A DNA stretch of 64,000 bases, taken from the NCBI GenBank assembly GCA_027922465.2, contig BQMF02000007.1:744001-808000 (forward strand), written 5' to 3'. Shown here piece after piece: positions 47,412 to 58,615 of this stretch; the first letter of the stretch is position 1; the number at the start of each line of letters is the position of its first letter. The DNA comes from Turritopsis dohrnii. Lineage: Eukaryota; Cnidaria; Hydrozoa; Anthoathecata; Oceaniidae. The notes under the pieces are model-generated. The model was given only the letters and a program-made list of their open reading frames with translations. It made no database searches and was not told the DNA's origin. The translations under genes and the position numbers were made by a program.

Positions 47412-47628
47412 AAAGCCTGGTTCAGACCTGACGATTACGACGACGGCTACAATGATTTTAAAAAATTATTCGTCGCAATCGCCAACCGCCAGTTGTAAAC
47501 ACCCTCAAGCATTCCATTCGTAAGAAGAGTCAATCAATATTTTTTGATATTTCATCGTAGACGGTTACGACGAGTAGGACTAAGTTTTAATCGTCGTAAT
47601 CGCCAAGTCTGAACCAGGCTTTACAGTT
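47412..47628. mobile_element. MITE with TAAAGCCTGGTTCAGAC ends (copy 1)
   Basis: Left TAAAGCCTGGTTCAGACC, right inverted GTCTGAACCAGGCTTTA. Inside are GATTACGACGA and its inverse TCGTCGTAATCG. Second copy at 53841-54115 with the same flanks on both sides. Confidence 0.8.
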
Positions 47629-47689
47629 AAAATATGTGAATGCTAGCTGCTGACACACGAGTGATACACTGGATTTTTAATTTAAGAAT

Positions 47690-47775
47690 CAATAAAGAAA
47701 ACAAACAAGTAAATAAATAAAGAAAACAAACAAGTAAATAAATAAAGTAAACAAACAAATAAATAAATAAAGCTC
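47690..47775. repeat. Tandem (AAATAAATAAAGAAAACAAACAAGT-like) repeat
   Basis: Three units of about 26-30 bp built from TAAATAAATAAAG and AAACAAACAA. The corresponding place at 54185-54215 has fewer units. Confidence 0.7.
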
Positions 47776-48129
47776 CATCTGAAACACTGCAAACAAAGTA
47801 AACAGAACAAAGTAAACAGAATTTACAATAAACACTTGACAAACGACATTTTACAAACTTATGTTTTTCCCATTTCCTACAAAATATACATCATGAGAAA
47901 GGCCAAAATATATGGATTCCATCGATTTAAAATTTATAAAAACTAATTGGATATTTCCTTCAAAAACTCGTATCTTTCTATCCGCTTCTATCATCGTAGA
48001 GCCTGTAACTATTCCCTCCAGTGTGAAGGTGCTATTCCCACTACGAAGTTTCAAATTTGGAAATCAACGCTGGATATAAGAGCACTATACACGAGTCTTT
48101 TCATATCTCATTATATTGGTTTTCTTCTT

Positions 48130-50400
48130 AATTATATGATTGTTAATTTTGTGCCTCGTTAATTTCCTAGAATAAGGTAATCCCTTCTTTTATCCGTTCA
48201 AAGCCATGAAAAGAACACAAACTTGTTATTGTTATTGTGGACAGGGTCGATTGTTCGAAAAGTAAGAAAAAATTAAAGTTTAGAAACTTCCTTAGTACAG
48301 ATTTTGAAGAATCTCTATTCGAGAGCTCCTGTATACATGAATATAGAATTTGATATTGGTCAGTGAAAAAAAAATAATAATAATAAAGTAAAGGCTACAG
48401 ACTGGTAGCCTTGTGGTAGAGTGCTCGCTTCCTCTTCGGGAGGTCGCGGGTTCAATCCCGGACCGAGTCATGCCAGCGACTATAACAGTGTGAATCACTC
48501 CTCTCTGCTTAGCACTCAGCAAGAGAGTAGAAATCATGTCTAGGGTGGTTGTCCAGTTGAGCGGTTCCTGTCACTACGGATTCCGTAGCTCAAATGGGGG
48601 CTTTAAATGCTCTAGGACCTCCTTTGCAGGACCCTCATTGATAACAGTACCTTAAGGAACTGAAGAGGCTGGGCAAACATTCTGGGTAAATATTTGTAAA
48701 TAAAAATAATAATAATAAGTACTTAATCCAGCAAAAAATTCCGATTGGACGAATATGAGAATTCCTTCCTTTTTTGTTTTACTCGTATGCGGAAACCCAG
48801 AAGTTTTGAACAAAGCAAAATTTAACAGCAAAGCAAAAACCATGGAAGTTTGTTTGTCTTGATTTCTACCTTGAAAACGGCCTCAGAAGGGGAAATGTAC
48901 GAGAAACTTACGCTCATGTGCAGGCGAGGACACAGGACAATCTAATCACTTTTCTTTGTTTTCCTTTTTCATATTTTTCCTTTCTCTCATTTATGAGAGA
49001 AAACTAAAATTCCCGCCAAATTAAACTTTAGATTTACAGGTTTACTGGCTAAGTGTTTGTAAGCAACTTCGTCCCCAGTTTCAATATTTTCTATAACTTC
49101 TACCGCCTTATAATAACGGCCAAAAATACTGGAGACAATGTTCCATTCATAAACAAATGGACGCAGAAATTAACAGACGTTAACAGTTAAAAGTTTACAG
49201 ACGAAAAACACATATATTTGGTTAGCTTTCGATGTAGAAGTTGTCTCAAATATTGATAAGAATAGAATCTTTAGTAAAAATTACAGTATAAGTTTCAAAA
49301 TTAAAACATGTTAATTTAAATAATTTATTGTTAATATTGTGCAGCATGTGTTTTGATATTTCGTGAAAGTAGGGAGAGAATTTTATGTCTGATATAACAT
49401 TCAGGTTTGAATGGACATGATTCGCACAAAAATATTTTTCCTAATATTTTCTCAATATGAATACACAAGGAGGTTTACAAAACTAAAACTGGCATGAATC
49501 CATCTTATGCGGGAGATGTGTTTGCATTTCAGAACGGTACAGGCTATGAGTCTGAGGTCAGGCGAGGCACTTCTTTCAAATCGAGACCTTTCATCATGAT
49601 ATGACATACAGACAGTTTCCTATATTGCTGACTCTTTATGGTAATTTCTTCCTGCGAACGTTCGTGAAATCGTTAAATTAAATGTAAATATGTACCCAGA
49701 CATCAGGAACATCTAAAAGTTTGTAGTTTTTGTCGATTTTAATCCGACGTGGTCTAATTGTATAGCTGCATAGAAGAGAGTTAAGAAATCTTGTATTACA
49801 GTATTTTATTTTATTTATTTGAATATTATTATCGACCAAAAATAAAATACGATTAGTGTGGCAACTGTGTCTACGCTTTGAATTGAAAAGATGATTGATA
49901 GCTAGTTAGATACAAGTACTTCTGTTTGCTTAGGTGTTAAGGTGGTTAAAGATACTTGACGTCATCTCTACCCTGTTATTATATTTCTTCAGTTGCAGAC
50001 ATGGTTGATTCAGATTAACCATATGTGTTGACAGAAAACAGAAAATTTTGATGGCTAATCAAATAGTTAAGAAATCCTTTTGTAATAAGTTGTCAATATC
50101 TACAAAATTTCCAAATCGTGTCAAAGCCTGACATATTGACATTATTGACATTACAAAATTTTTACAAAAATATTAGAGATTTCTCAAGTTTCAGTTTAAA
50201 CGACAAACAACGTGATATTCCCGCCTCACATTCAATAACACTGCACACACTTTTATCATTGAATAAATTAAAATTGTTCTCCAGACATCTGCAGTGGTGA
50301 TCCATAACCATGAATACAATGTAACTTAATCGATAACGAGGCTGTTACTTTTCAACGACATTTTTCAAAATGAAAAATAAACTGACATTTTATTCTTATT
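48130..50400. repeat. Inverted duplication, arm 1 (pairs with 56490-60165)
   Basis: Collinear inverse matches: 48140-48300 with 60170-59995, 49060-49240 with 59905-59690, 49420-50060 with 59530-58780, 50095-50360 with 56760-56500. Arm 1 alone carries the SINE region at about 48368-49050. It lacks the 56790-58765 segment of arm 2. Confidence 0.8.
48380..48718 (+). mobile_element. tRNA-derived SINE with AATAAT tail
   Basis: A-box region TAGCCTTGTGGTAGAGTG (48405-48422) and B box GGGTTCAATCC (48449-48459), then a 230-bp body ending in (AAT)n at 48703-48717. Flanked on the left by a matching (AAT)n run. Arm 2 of the inverted duplication has no such insertion at the equivalent point near 59930. 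Confidence 0.78.
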
Positions 50401-50945
50401 TTCCTGATAGTTTTATTCGAAATTTATCTCCATGAAACTTTTTGTTTTGAAAAAAGTAATTTGTAGGTAGTAGTTAGTGATAAACCAGCTCAAAACCTGA
50501 TCTATGCTATCACGCTGAGCTGTCAGTTTTGTTGGCATTGTTCGAGTTAGGTATCATGTTCAATATTACGAGTTCGAATCTGATAGCCCATGAGCTAAGT
50601 CCCAAAATTTTGGGTTTTCGGCTCACTCTTTAGGAAAAAGGGAAACCTGCTTTTTTGTTATCTATAGGGTCTCTACTTTTAGGAAAGGTATGATAACCCG
50701 GTCAAATCGGTAGCTTTTACATAGAATCAAGGGGTTAAAGTAGGGGTACTTTTGGCGTTTATAAGGGTTCCTTTAGGAAAATAGCATTTACAGTGATATA
50801 TAATTAGTCAGTCCTTGAGGGTTAGTAATCCAAACAACTTGAAACTTGGTAGACGTGCTGAAGATATGTCAAAGATTAGTTAGTAATAAAAAAAATTTCA
50901 AAAATCTTTTTCAGGGGGTATGGTTAGTAGAAAATAGGGAAAAAA

Positions 50946-51275
50946 TCAAGTTTTTTTGCTATTTTTTGCATATTCAGTTTGATTGACAAGGCGTTCGTCA
51001 ATGAAATTCTTCATCTGTTCTTCTCCTTTCATCTCAGCCACCATCAAATCTTTCTCAATTTTTTCTGTTGGAACGATACCCGATGAAAGACCTACCAATT
51101 GCATTTCCGAAAAAGGATGAACAAACAGCGATATAATGGTGTCTTGTACGACTTGTACATCTAATTGATCTCTCTGAATTCGTGAAGGTAATAAATCATG
51201 ATGCATTGTTTTTGTTTCGTACGATACAAACTTCTGCATGTTGCTTCTAGCTTGTGCCCTGTATGCAGCCGTCAA
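50946..51275 (-). CDS. Captured protein fragment (FIDERL type), minus strand
   Basis: A 109-residue frame: AYRAQARSNMQKF, LPSRIQRDQLDVQVVQ, LSSGIVPTEKIEKDL, MKGEEQMKNFIDERLVN. I recognise this as resembling part of a long uncharacterised protein family repeated across invertebrate genomes, where a stretch with 'SSG.V....DL..AE..GE....FI.ERL' recurs; the function is not established. The frame ends inside the left terminal repeat, so its C terminus is element-derived. It overlaps the opposed frame by 38 bp. Confidence 0.5.
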   Translation of the reverse strand: MTAAYRAQARSNMQKFVSYETKTMHHDLLPSRIQRDQLDVQVVQDTIISLFVHPFSEMQLVGLSSGIVPTEKIEKDLMVAEMKGEEQMKNFIDERLVNQTEYAKNSKKT

Positions 51276-51741
51276 AGTCCACCGTGACGTATATGGTCAT
51301 AAAGGTGACAACGTCAATTTACTAAGGTACAAAATGTACTCTTCCAGACAAGGGAAATTGGAAGCGAAAACGATACCACCTTGTTTTGACAGTTTGAAAC
51401 AGCACTCAAAAAGAGCGGTATATCAAACATTCATTTGGCGAAATTGTTTAGTCTCAAAACCTGAAGTTCCGACGCCGATTGGAAATGGTTGGGAGTTAGA
51501 TGAAGATGAACGCATTGCCATAAAGTGGAACACTGTGAAGCCAGCCCCAGATGAAGTCCTTCAATTACTCTTCTGTACTTGTCCCAGAAAGTGTCTTTCA
51601 GGGAAATGCCCTTGTATTGACAACGGGCTGTTGTGCACAGATGCTTGTGTCAAACAAGAGTGTGAAAATTTCATTCGTGATGAACCTGATGGTAATGGTA
51701 GTGATTCTGATTTGGAATCCTCTGATGAAGACGATTATTAA
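51238..51741 (+). CDS. Captured protein fragment with C-terminal CXC-like cysteine cluster
   Basis: A 167-residue frame: VNLLRYKMYSSRQGKLEAKT, IPPCFDSLKQHSKRAVYQTF, IWRNC, APDEVLQLLFCTCPRKC and GKCPCIDNGLLCTDACVK, ending in an acidic tail (SDSDLESSDEDDY). The layout 'LPPC.D.L..H..RA.YQ..IW..CL ... C.C...C....C.C...GL.C...C' is the C-terminal part of the same widespread uncharacterised family as the minus-strand fragment. The cysteine cluster resembles tesmin/TSO1 CXC motifs. The first residues look like intergenic translation, so the true start is unknown. Confidence 0.55.
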   Translation: MLLLACALYAAVKVHRDVYGHKGDNVNLLRYKMYSSRQGKLEAKTIPPCFDSLKQHSKRAVYQTFIWRNCLVSKPEVPTPIGNGWELDEDERIAIKWNTVKPAPDEVLQLLFCTCPRKCLSGKCPCIDNGLLCTDACVKQECENFIRDEPDGNGSDSDLESSDEDDY

Positions 51742-51854
51742 AAATATTACTCTTGCTAAACATACTTTATTATAACTAGCTTCCGTCCTGAAATTAGTCG
51801 TTTTCCCATAAAGTTACTTTTACCCCCTGCTTCACTCCTCCATGCTTCCAAATA

Positions 51855-52185
51855 ACCTAGGTAGCACTCAATTGCATTTAGGTGTTACTTTTGTCAATCG
51901 TTTCTTACGTTTGTAAGAATTTTCTAGCAAGTTGTTAGAATAAACTAAAGAAATGGTGTTTTTCGTCAAAAAATAGCAATTTTACCCCCTGAAAACCTAT
52001 TTTACAGCATAATTATTTACCTAGATAGCACTCAATTGCATTTAGGTGTTACTTTTGTCAATCGTTTTTTACGTTTGTAAGAATTTTCTAGCAAGTTGTT
52101 AAAATAAACCAGCGAAATGGTGTTTTTCGTCAAAAAATAGCAATTTTACCCCCTGAAAAGCTATTTTTCAGCGTAATTTTTTATA
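51855..52185. repeat. Two-copy direct repeat of ~165 bp inside the long-TIR element
   Basis: Units at about 51855-52015 and 52018-52185 share TAGCACTCAATTGCATTTAG, GTCAATCGTTT, AAGAATTTTCTAGCAAGTTG and GGTGTTTTTCGTCAAAAAAT. Confidence 0.8.
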
Positions 52186-52911
52186 ATTTTAGTTCTATTA
52201 TTTCTTAATTCTGGTAGTACCTATATGATTTAATATACTATCTACTTTTAACGAGACATGTTATTGTTTGGTTGATTCATTAGTAAAGAATATGCAAAAA
52301 ATAGCAAAAAAACTTGATTTTTTCCCTATTTTCTACTAACCATACCCCCTGAAAAAGATTTTTGAAATTTTTTTTATTACTAACTAATCTTTGACATATC
52401 TTCAGCACGTCTACCAAGTTTCAAGTTGTTTGGATCACTAACCCTCAAGGACTGACTAATTATATATCACTGTAAATGCTATTTTCCTTAAGGAACCCTT
52501 ATAAACGCCAAAAGTACCCCTACTTTAACCCCTTGATTCTATGTAAAAGCTACCGATTTGACCGGGTTATCATACCTTTCCTAAAAGTAGAGACCCTATA
52601 GATAACAAAAAAGCAGGTTTCCCTTTTTCCTAAAATTGAGCCCTAAAATCGACCTAGCTCATGGGCTATGATTGATTGGTGAGTTTTTTAAATTCATTAT
52701 CTTCAACGGTTGATAACTTGAAAGAGTTCAAGAGAGCTACTGATAGTTACTGTAGGCCTTAAAGAAATTCATAAAAATAGTGACTCAGTCACTTGAAGTT
52801 CTTACCGACTTACTATACAATAGTATATATGTGACGCTTCATTGACTTTGATAACAAACTATAAAACGCTATATGGTTACATAACGTTATTAGATTTAGC
52901 TAAGCGAAATA

Positions 52912-53746
52912 CAGTGTGTCCCACAGAATTTCGGTCTGAGATTTTAACAGCTCATAACTTTTCACACATATATCAGATTTCAGCAATTTTTACACCATTC
53001 GATAGGATTTTATTCATAGATTTTAAAAATATACATTTTGTTCTCCAAAACCTTTTAGTTTGGAAACAATTAAGGATTTTACCATGAAAAAATCCAATTA
53101 TCTTCTTAATGGTTAATTAACACATCTTTCAATAACAGCTATCAAAGGTCATTATCAAAAACAATATCAAAGTCAAGTGACTGTAAAACACAAGAGTCAT
53201 TAGAAACGAAACTTTAAGCTGTCTTAACATGTCCCCCGTTTCTCTTGACACAGCGATTTTCTGTTGCTGTCATAAAGAGTAGCGAATAAAATTTTGATTT
53301 TGTCTAAGATTATTTGCTGAGTCAACAATTTTACTTCTTAACACTGATACACTCTGAATCTCAGTGGAGAAAAGTTTTTGTAGCAACTGAAGATTGCTCA
53401 TATGATGTCAAAAACTTTTGTAGAAGCCCCCGTCTCAAAATTTTTAACTTTGTGATGAGATTATAATTTTAGTGTGTTCAATAACACCACGACATGTTCT
53501 TAATAAACAAAAGAATAATCGCACGTGAAAACTTACTTTTATTAACCATTAAGGAGTTAATGACCGTGACAGTTTAAAGAAATCATATTTACTAGAAAGG
53601 TTTTGGACTAAATTATTTAAGATATAGGTTTTTAAAATCCTTGAAAAAAATGCCATCAAATGATGTAAAAATCTCTAAAATCTGATATATGTGTGAAAAG
53701 TTATAGGTTGTTAAAATTTCAGAGCGAAATTCTCTGGGACACACTG
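52912..53746. mobile_element. Mariner/Tc1-like non-autonomous element with ~70-bp inverted ends
   Basis: Left CAGTGTGTCCCACAGAATTT and right inverted AATTCTCTGGGACACACTG, with the match running inward to ATATATCAGATTT. TA on both sides (52910-52911, 53747-53748). No transposase frame. Confidence 0.8.
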
Positions 53747-53840
53747 TATATTGATTTCACAAGAAAACTGCTGACACAATTTCTCGACCTTTTATGACAG
53801 TTCATTGTTTTTAACCTCTTTTCTCAGGTAATTATTGATA

Positions 53841-54115
53841 AAGCCTGGTTCAGATCTGGCGATTACGACGGCTGATTAAAAAAATTACCAATCGGCAGGT
53901 GTGAACACTCTCAAGCATTTCATTAGTAATTATAGTAATCAATCAGTAATTTTTGATGCAAGGATAAGTCTTTCTGAGACACCCTGTATTTCATCGTCGT
54001 AATCGCCAGGCGGTAACGGCGAGTATGACGATTATAAAAGTGTTCACATTATACGATTACGACGAGTATGACTGAATTTTAATCGTCGTAATCGCCAAGT
54101 CTGAACCAGGCTTTA
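53841..54115. mobile_element. MITE with TAAAGCCTGGTTCAGA ends (copy 2)
   Basis: Same ends and internal GATTACGACGG/CGTCGTAATCG palindrome as 47412-47628, with an extra patch near 53960-53990 (GAGACACCCTGTA), probably a mariner end. The flanks on both sides match those of copy 1, so the copies descend from one duplicated segment. Confidence 0.78.
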
Positions 54116-54324
54116 CAGTTAAAATATGTGAATGCTAGCTGCTGACACACAGTGATACACTGGATTTTTAATTTAAGAATTATAAAGAAAACAGAAAGAA
54201 ACAAATAAATAAAGCTCCATCTGAAGCACTGCAAACAAAGTAAACAAAACTAACAATAAACAAGAATATTCAGGAAAAGAGAAAACGACATGACTTCAGC
54301 GACACATAATGTTTTTACGACGTA

Positions 54325-54940
54325 TTACAGTTGTCCCACACTAACTCGACCTCTCGCTATCATCTCAACACCCACCTAACTCGACATAATTCCTTTGGTC
54401 CCGCCAGATTCGAGGTTTTTGAATAAAAATTACCCCCGCTATCTCGACATTTCTAACTCGACACCCGCCTATCTTGACATAAATATTTCGGTCCCTTGAC
54501 AAAAAACTCGACATTTTCAAAATTTTAATTGTTATTTTCTTAGTTATCGCTCTGAGCTCATGTTCTGTCACCGTCAATCAAGATTGTGTGAATTTAGGAG
54601 ATGAGAAAGGGATACAGGTGGAATGTCTACTTCAATTCGTTGGCAAAGCAGGATATATAAATATTTTTAGACAGCAGTATCAGTCAATCAATGAACTTTC
54701 ATTTTTGGAAACTTATTATATGATAAAAAATATATTCCAAATTAAAAAATACATTAGTTTTTTTCTTATTTAATTTTTCTAGGTACTGTCCGAACCTAAT
54801 AAAAGCAAAATAATAGGGGTGGTAGAGTGGTGAATAAAAATATTACATTAAAAAAAATCCCCCGCTAACTCGACCCCCGCCTAACTCGACATTTTTCCCG
54901 GGGCCCCCGTGATGTCGAGTTAGCGGAGGGCAACTGCATA
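54325..54940. mobile_element. Inverted-repeat element with CTAACTCGAC units
   Basis: Left CAGTTGTCCCACACTAACTC, right inverted GAGTTAGCGGAGGGCAACTG, with many CTCGACA units near both ends. The middle has no recognised coding region. A familiar cnidarian repeat type. Confidence 0.75.
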
Positions 54941-55018
54941 TCAAACTACATTTGACTCTAAGTTAGGACTTTTGTAAAAAGGAAAAGAAATAAAATACTG
55001 AATTTAGATTCTCTATTG

Positions 55019-55248
55019 ACCTTTCCCGAATTTCAGTTTAAACTCTGAATTGTGGCCGAGTTTCATATCTAACGTCGTCTTTATGCGATTCATTGTTCCA
55101 CTGATTTCATTACTTTATAACTTAACGATAGTCTCTATTGTTCTCAATTCTCATTCCAATAATTAGAACCAGTTTGAATATTAAAAGCGAGGTTAGATAC
55201 GACAACTCAGCCACAATGCAGCGTTTAAACAGAGATTCGGGAAAGGTT
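55019..55248. mobile_element. 230-bp MITE with ~65-bp inverted ends
   Basis: Left CCTTTCCCGAATTTCAGTTT, right inverted AACAGAGATTCGGGAAAGG, with the arms matching through TGTGGC(C/T)GAGTT and ATCTAAC. Confidence 0.75.
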
Positions 55249-56823
55249 TATTAAGCGCCTGCGCGGTTATTAGAAAATAACAAATTTTCCTCGGCCTAGA
55301 TCCAGTCGCTGTAAGCTCCGATACATAACATCGGGGAAGCGGGATTCACTGCATTTTTATTAGCACGGGAAGGAGAGGCTAGTGAGATATTCTAAATTTC
55401 CTCAGATAATGGATTACTTACTAGAATCATGCAAGAAAAACAAAAGACGGAGATATGCGTGACCCTCCACTAAAATTGATTGTTCAATGGATACAAGCGT
55501 GGACAGATCTCGATCCGTGATAAATCAAGAAATAATACTGTTGCTGTACTTTATTAATAGCAAATGGTTTTTTTGTATGGATTTTCAAAACAATTTAATA
55601 ACCGCCCCCTCTTAAGAATATAAGAATGCATCTTCCAGCTTTTATTCAAATTTCTTGTCAAACAACTGAAACATGTATCTGTATGTAATCACAAAAAAAT
55701 AATAATTTACATATTTAAATCCAAGTTTTTTGATAAACATTATTCAAGGATGTTCATATTTCATATCTGCTGACATATAGTCAAGGTTCTTATGAAAATA
55801 AAAATAATAAAGCGGTAGTTAAAAGTTCTTCTAATGATCCATAAAGTAGAAAGAAATCTGTTAAGTAATTCGTTCTCCCCAGAATGTGAGAAAAGTTCTT
55901 GGCCTTGACTTATCATTATCATTTAGTTGTTTTTATACGAACTTTGTTGGCTTTTTATCTCGAATAAAACTGGTTTAATGTGCACTCTTATTTTATCGAT
56001 GTTTTTGCGATTTATCATCATATCAAAGCTTTCTCGATAGGCTTGAGAAAAAAATTTTGAAAAAACACAGAATTGAGGGAGCGAGGAAAAATTTTGCTGC
56101 AGCATGTTCACACTGTATTGGGATAAAAATGGAATCACTTCGATATTATATCGAATGAGCTATATCGGAGTAATGTGGACGTAAGTAAGAAAGTAAGTAA
56201 GTAACGGGAGTTTTTAGTCCTTGGGCTTCCACCCGTAATGGTTGGTTCTTCCGCCCGCCGACTTGCAACTATTAGTTGACGTAACATGAAATAGAATGAT
56301 GCAGCCACAAAGTGTGAAAACAATTTCATATTGAAGTGTTGGGACTTTTTGAAAATACTTAGCTACTTAGGTACTAGGTACTAAGTAGGTACTTGGTGTA
56401 AAGCCAAAACCAATCAATGTGCCGATTTGCATGGTGTGGACACTTTTATCAAGAATTACAAAGCTAACTGCTGAATAAATCTCGTTGGACTTCACGAAAA
56501 ATGTCGTTGAAAAGAGCCTCGTTTTCGATTAAGTTACATTGTATTCCTGGTTATGGATCATCACTGCAGATGTCTGGAGGGCAATTTTAATTCATTTAAT
56601 GATAAAAGTGTGTGCAATGTTGTTGAATGTGAGGCGGGAATATAACGTTTGTTATCGTTTAAACTGAACTTGAGTAGTGTCTATCAATTTTGTAAAATTT
56701 TGTAATGTCAACAATGTCAATATGTCAGGCTTTGACACGATTTGGAAATTTTGCAGAGATTGACAACTTATTCTCGCACGATAGTTTTCGATCGATATAA
56801 ATCGCTTCGTACATAAAAGAAAT

Positions 56824-57261
56824 ACCGTATTTCCTCTAATAAACGCCGCGGCGTTTATTACAAATTCAAGGTTTTGGACGCGGCGTTTAATAGAGGGAGG
56901 CGTTCTTTAGAGGGCGGCGTTTATTACAAAATGAAAAATTGGACAGAAGCCATCTTAAATAATAATGTTTCCTTATCCTTAAAAAGGTTACAAAAAATTG
57001 TGTGATAATGTTTTACACAAAAGATATGTTCACGAAAATGTCAAAGAAGAGCAATATCACTGTCGCCGTTCTCTTGTATGAGATGAAAGCTTTTTTATAA
57101 TTCTTGTTTAACCTGTTTTCTAATAAACACCGCTTTCCAAGATGCGGCGTTTAATATAGGGAGGCGTTTATTAGAGGGCGGCGTTTACGACAAACATTTG
57201 GCTATAAGTGCGGCGTTTAATAGAGGGCGGAGTTTATCAGAGGGCTAGAGGAAATACGGTA
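56824..57261. mobile_element. Inverted-repeat element with GGCGTTTATTA units
   Basis: Left TACCGTATTTCCTCTAATAA, right inverted TAGAGGAAATACGGTA. Many copies of GGCGTTTA(A)TAGAGGG-like units in between, in both orientations. Non-coding. Confidence 0.78.
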
Positions 57262-57269
57262 CCTTTTTC

Positions 57270-57562
57270 AAGGAAATTAACGCGCAATGATTTTAACTTG
57301 AAGAAAATTAACACGAAGAAAATTAACGCGAATGAGGACCATTGACCCTATTTTTTCAATAAAATAAACCCGAATCATGTAAACAGATTTCAAAGTCTAT
57401 AAAATTAACGCGAAGTTTTCTAAGCACTTCTAAGCAGACGACATTGACGAAGATGAGGGGAATGCGATGCTGATGATACTGATGTATCACATAATGCAGA
57501 AATGGACGGCAAAACCTCGGGTCAAAAACCGTGTTAATTTTCTAGCGCGTTAATTTCCTAGA
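57270..57562. mobile_element. Short inverted-repeat element with AATTAACGCG units
   Basis: Left AGGAAATTAACGCGC, right inverted GCGCGTTAATTTCCT, with several AATTAACGCGAA units between. Adjoins the previous element. Confidence 0.7.
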
Positions 57563-58005
57563 AGGTAGCTTGTGGAAAACAGGCTTAAAAGATTGCAAAA
57601 CTTCAAAGAGCTTTCTCTAATTTACAGAAAATTTATTGAAAAGAAGTAGTAATATGATATCACAATCGGAGAATTATATTGTCTTACTGTCTGACGCAAT
57701 CTGTCGAAATAATGAACACTTAAGATTGAAACTGACTTTTATGACACTGTACTCTTTGGGATTTTTTCACTACCCATGTCATTAGATAGCGTCATCTTCT
57801 TTTGTAGTACTTACGCAGAGCTTAAGAAAATATTAAGTTGATTTGGAATTAAGTTGATGTTGAAACGAATAACATCGGAAGACATCCGAAAATCCGAAGA
57901 AGAAGACAAACAAAGAGCGACAATTTTTGTACTCTTATTTTTTACTATTCAGGCATGCAAAAAAAACAAAAAACTGTTACATTTCCGAACCAATAAGATA
58001 TAATT

Positions 58006-58615
58006 TTACAACCCTGAAACCCCAACACAACAGCAATAGTTTGGACCACAAGATCCTACTGTACAACCAGTATTATATCGATAGGCATACAATCCAACTT
58101 TACCAGAATCCACATATGCATCGTAGTTATCTTTTAGTTCGTTTGCGGGGTTTTTGTAAATATGAAGAGAATTAAAACAGCTCCATTTACCTGGGAATGT
58201 CATAAAACAAATTTTAATTCAAGATATTGCCATGAAACAATTAGTTATGGGCACAGTTATACACCAATCATCAGCCTTCAATAATGCAAAATATCACGAA
58301 GAGTAGAAAAGAAGATTTTAAGTACAATCACCTTTTTTGTCATTCATATAAGAGTGAACTGTAGTACTCACCTGCTACATATTTAGGCACTTTAGCATGT
58401 GAGCAGACGGAACTGCAATCACCGGCCAGATTTGAGCAAGTTCTTCTGATTGCAGTGATATGCCCTGCTTTTCCATGACTTGCCGATAAGGCAATACAAG
58501 AAGACAAAGCCATTTCATCCATGTAGTTATTGAAATAAGAGCGAAGACCAGCTCTTACAGTAACAAAACTGAGTGCAAATATTACGAAAAACACGCTGAC
58601 TTTTGTGTGCTTCAT
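58006..58615 (-). CDS. Small secreted cysteine-rich protein, two exons
   Basis: Exon 1 runs 58615-58372 and exon 2 58190-58006 (AG|GTGAGT donor; ATTCCCAG acceptor; phase 1), giving 142 residues. The ATG at 58615 opens a clear signal peptide (MKHTKVSVFFVIFALSFVTV-RA). The mature part has ten cysteines: SSC, RTC, GDC, SVC, WSC, TGC, GSC and a C-terminal NYCCC. A tyrosine-rich stretch (GLYAYRYNTGC) precedes the end. I do not recognise a named family; similar short secreted proteins ending in CGPNYCCC occur in cnidarians as far as I recall. Role unknown; defence, matrix or venom are all open. It lies in the extra segment of inverted-duplication arm 2. Confidence 0.78.

Larger units (their letters stand above)
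50584..52668. mobile_element. 2.1-kb element with long (about 370-400 bp) terminal inverted repeats carrying two protein fragments
   Basis: 50584-50980 is the inverse of 52668-52290 with scattered differences, from TAGCCCATGAGCT / AGCTCATGGGCTA through GGTTATCATACCTTTCC to TTTTTTGCTATTTTTTGCAT. TGA stands on both sides, a possible 3-bp duplication. Inside are two opposed open frames (50946-51275 minus, 51238-51741 plus) and a two-copy tandem repeat (51855-52185). No transposase is visible, so the element looks non-autonomous. Confidence 0.8.

Noticed and set aside
47851..48054. Minus-strand frame of 67 codons resembling a beta-rich exon (LRSGNSTFTLEGIVTG)
   Set aside because: It starts at a TTG just after an in-frame stop and I find no usable acceptor. 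Composition is suggestive, but evidence is too weak for an exon.
51551..51775. 74-codon frame overlapping the CXC-like fragment
   Set aside because: Alternative frame of the fragment that carries the conserved cysteines; shadow frame.
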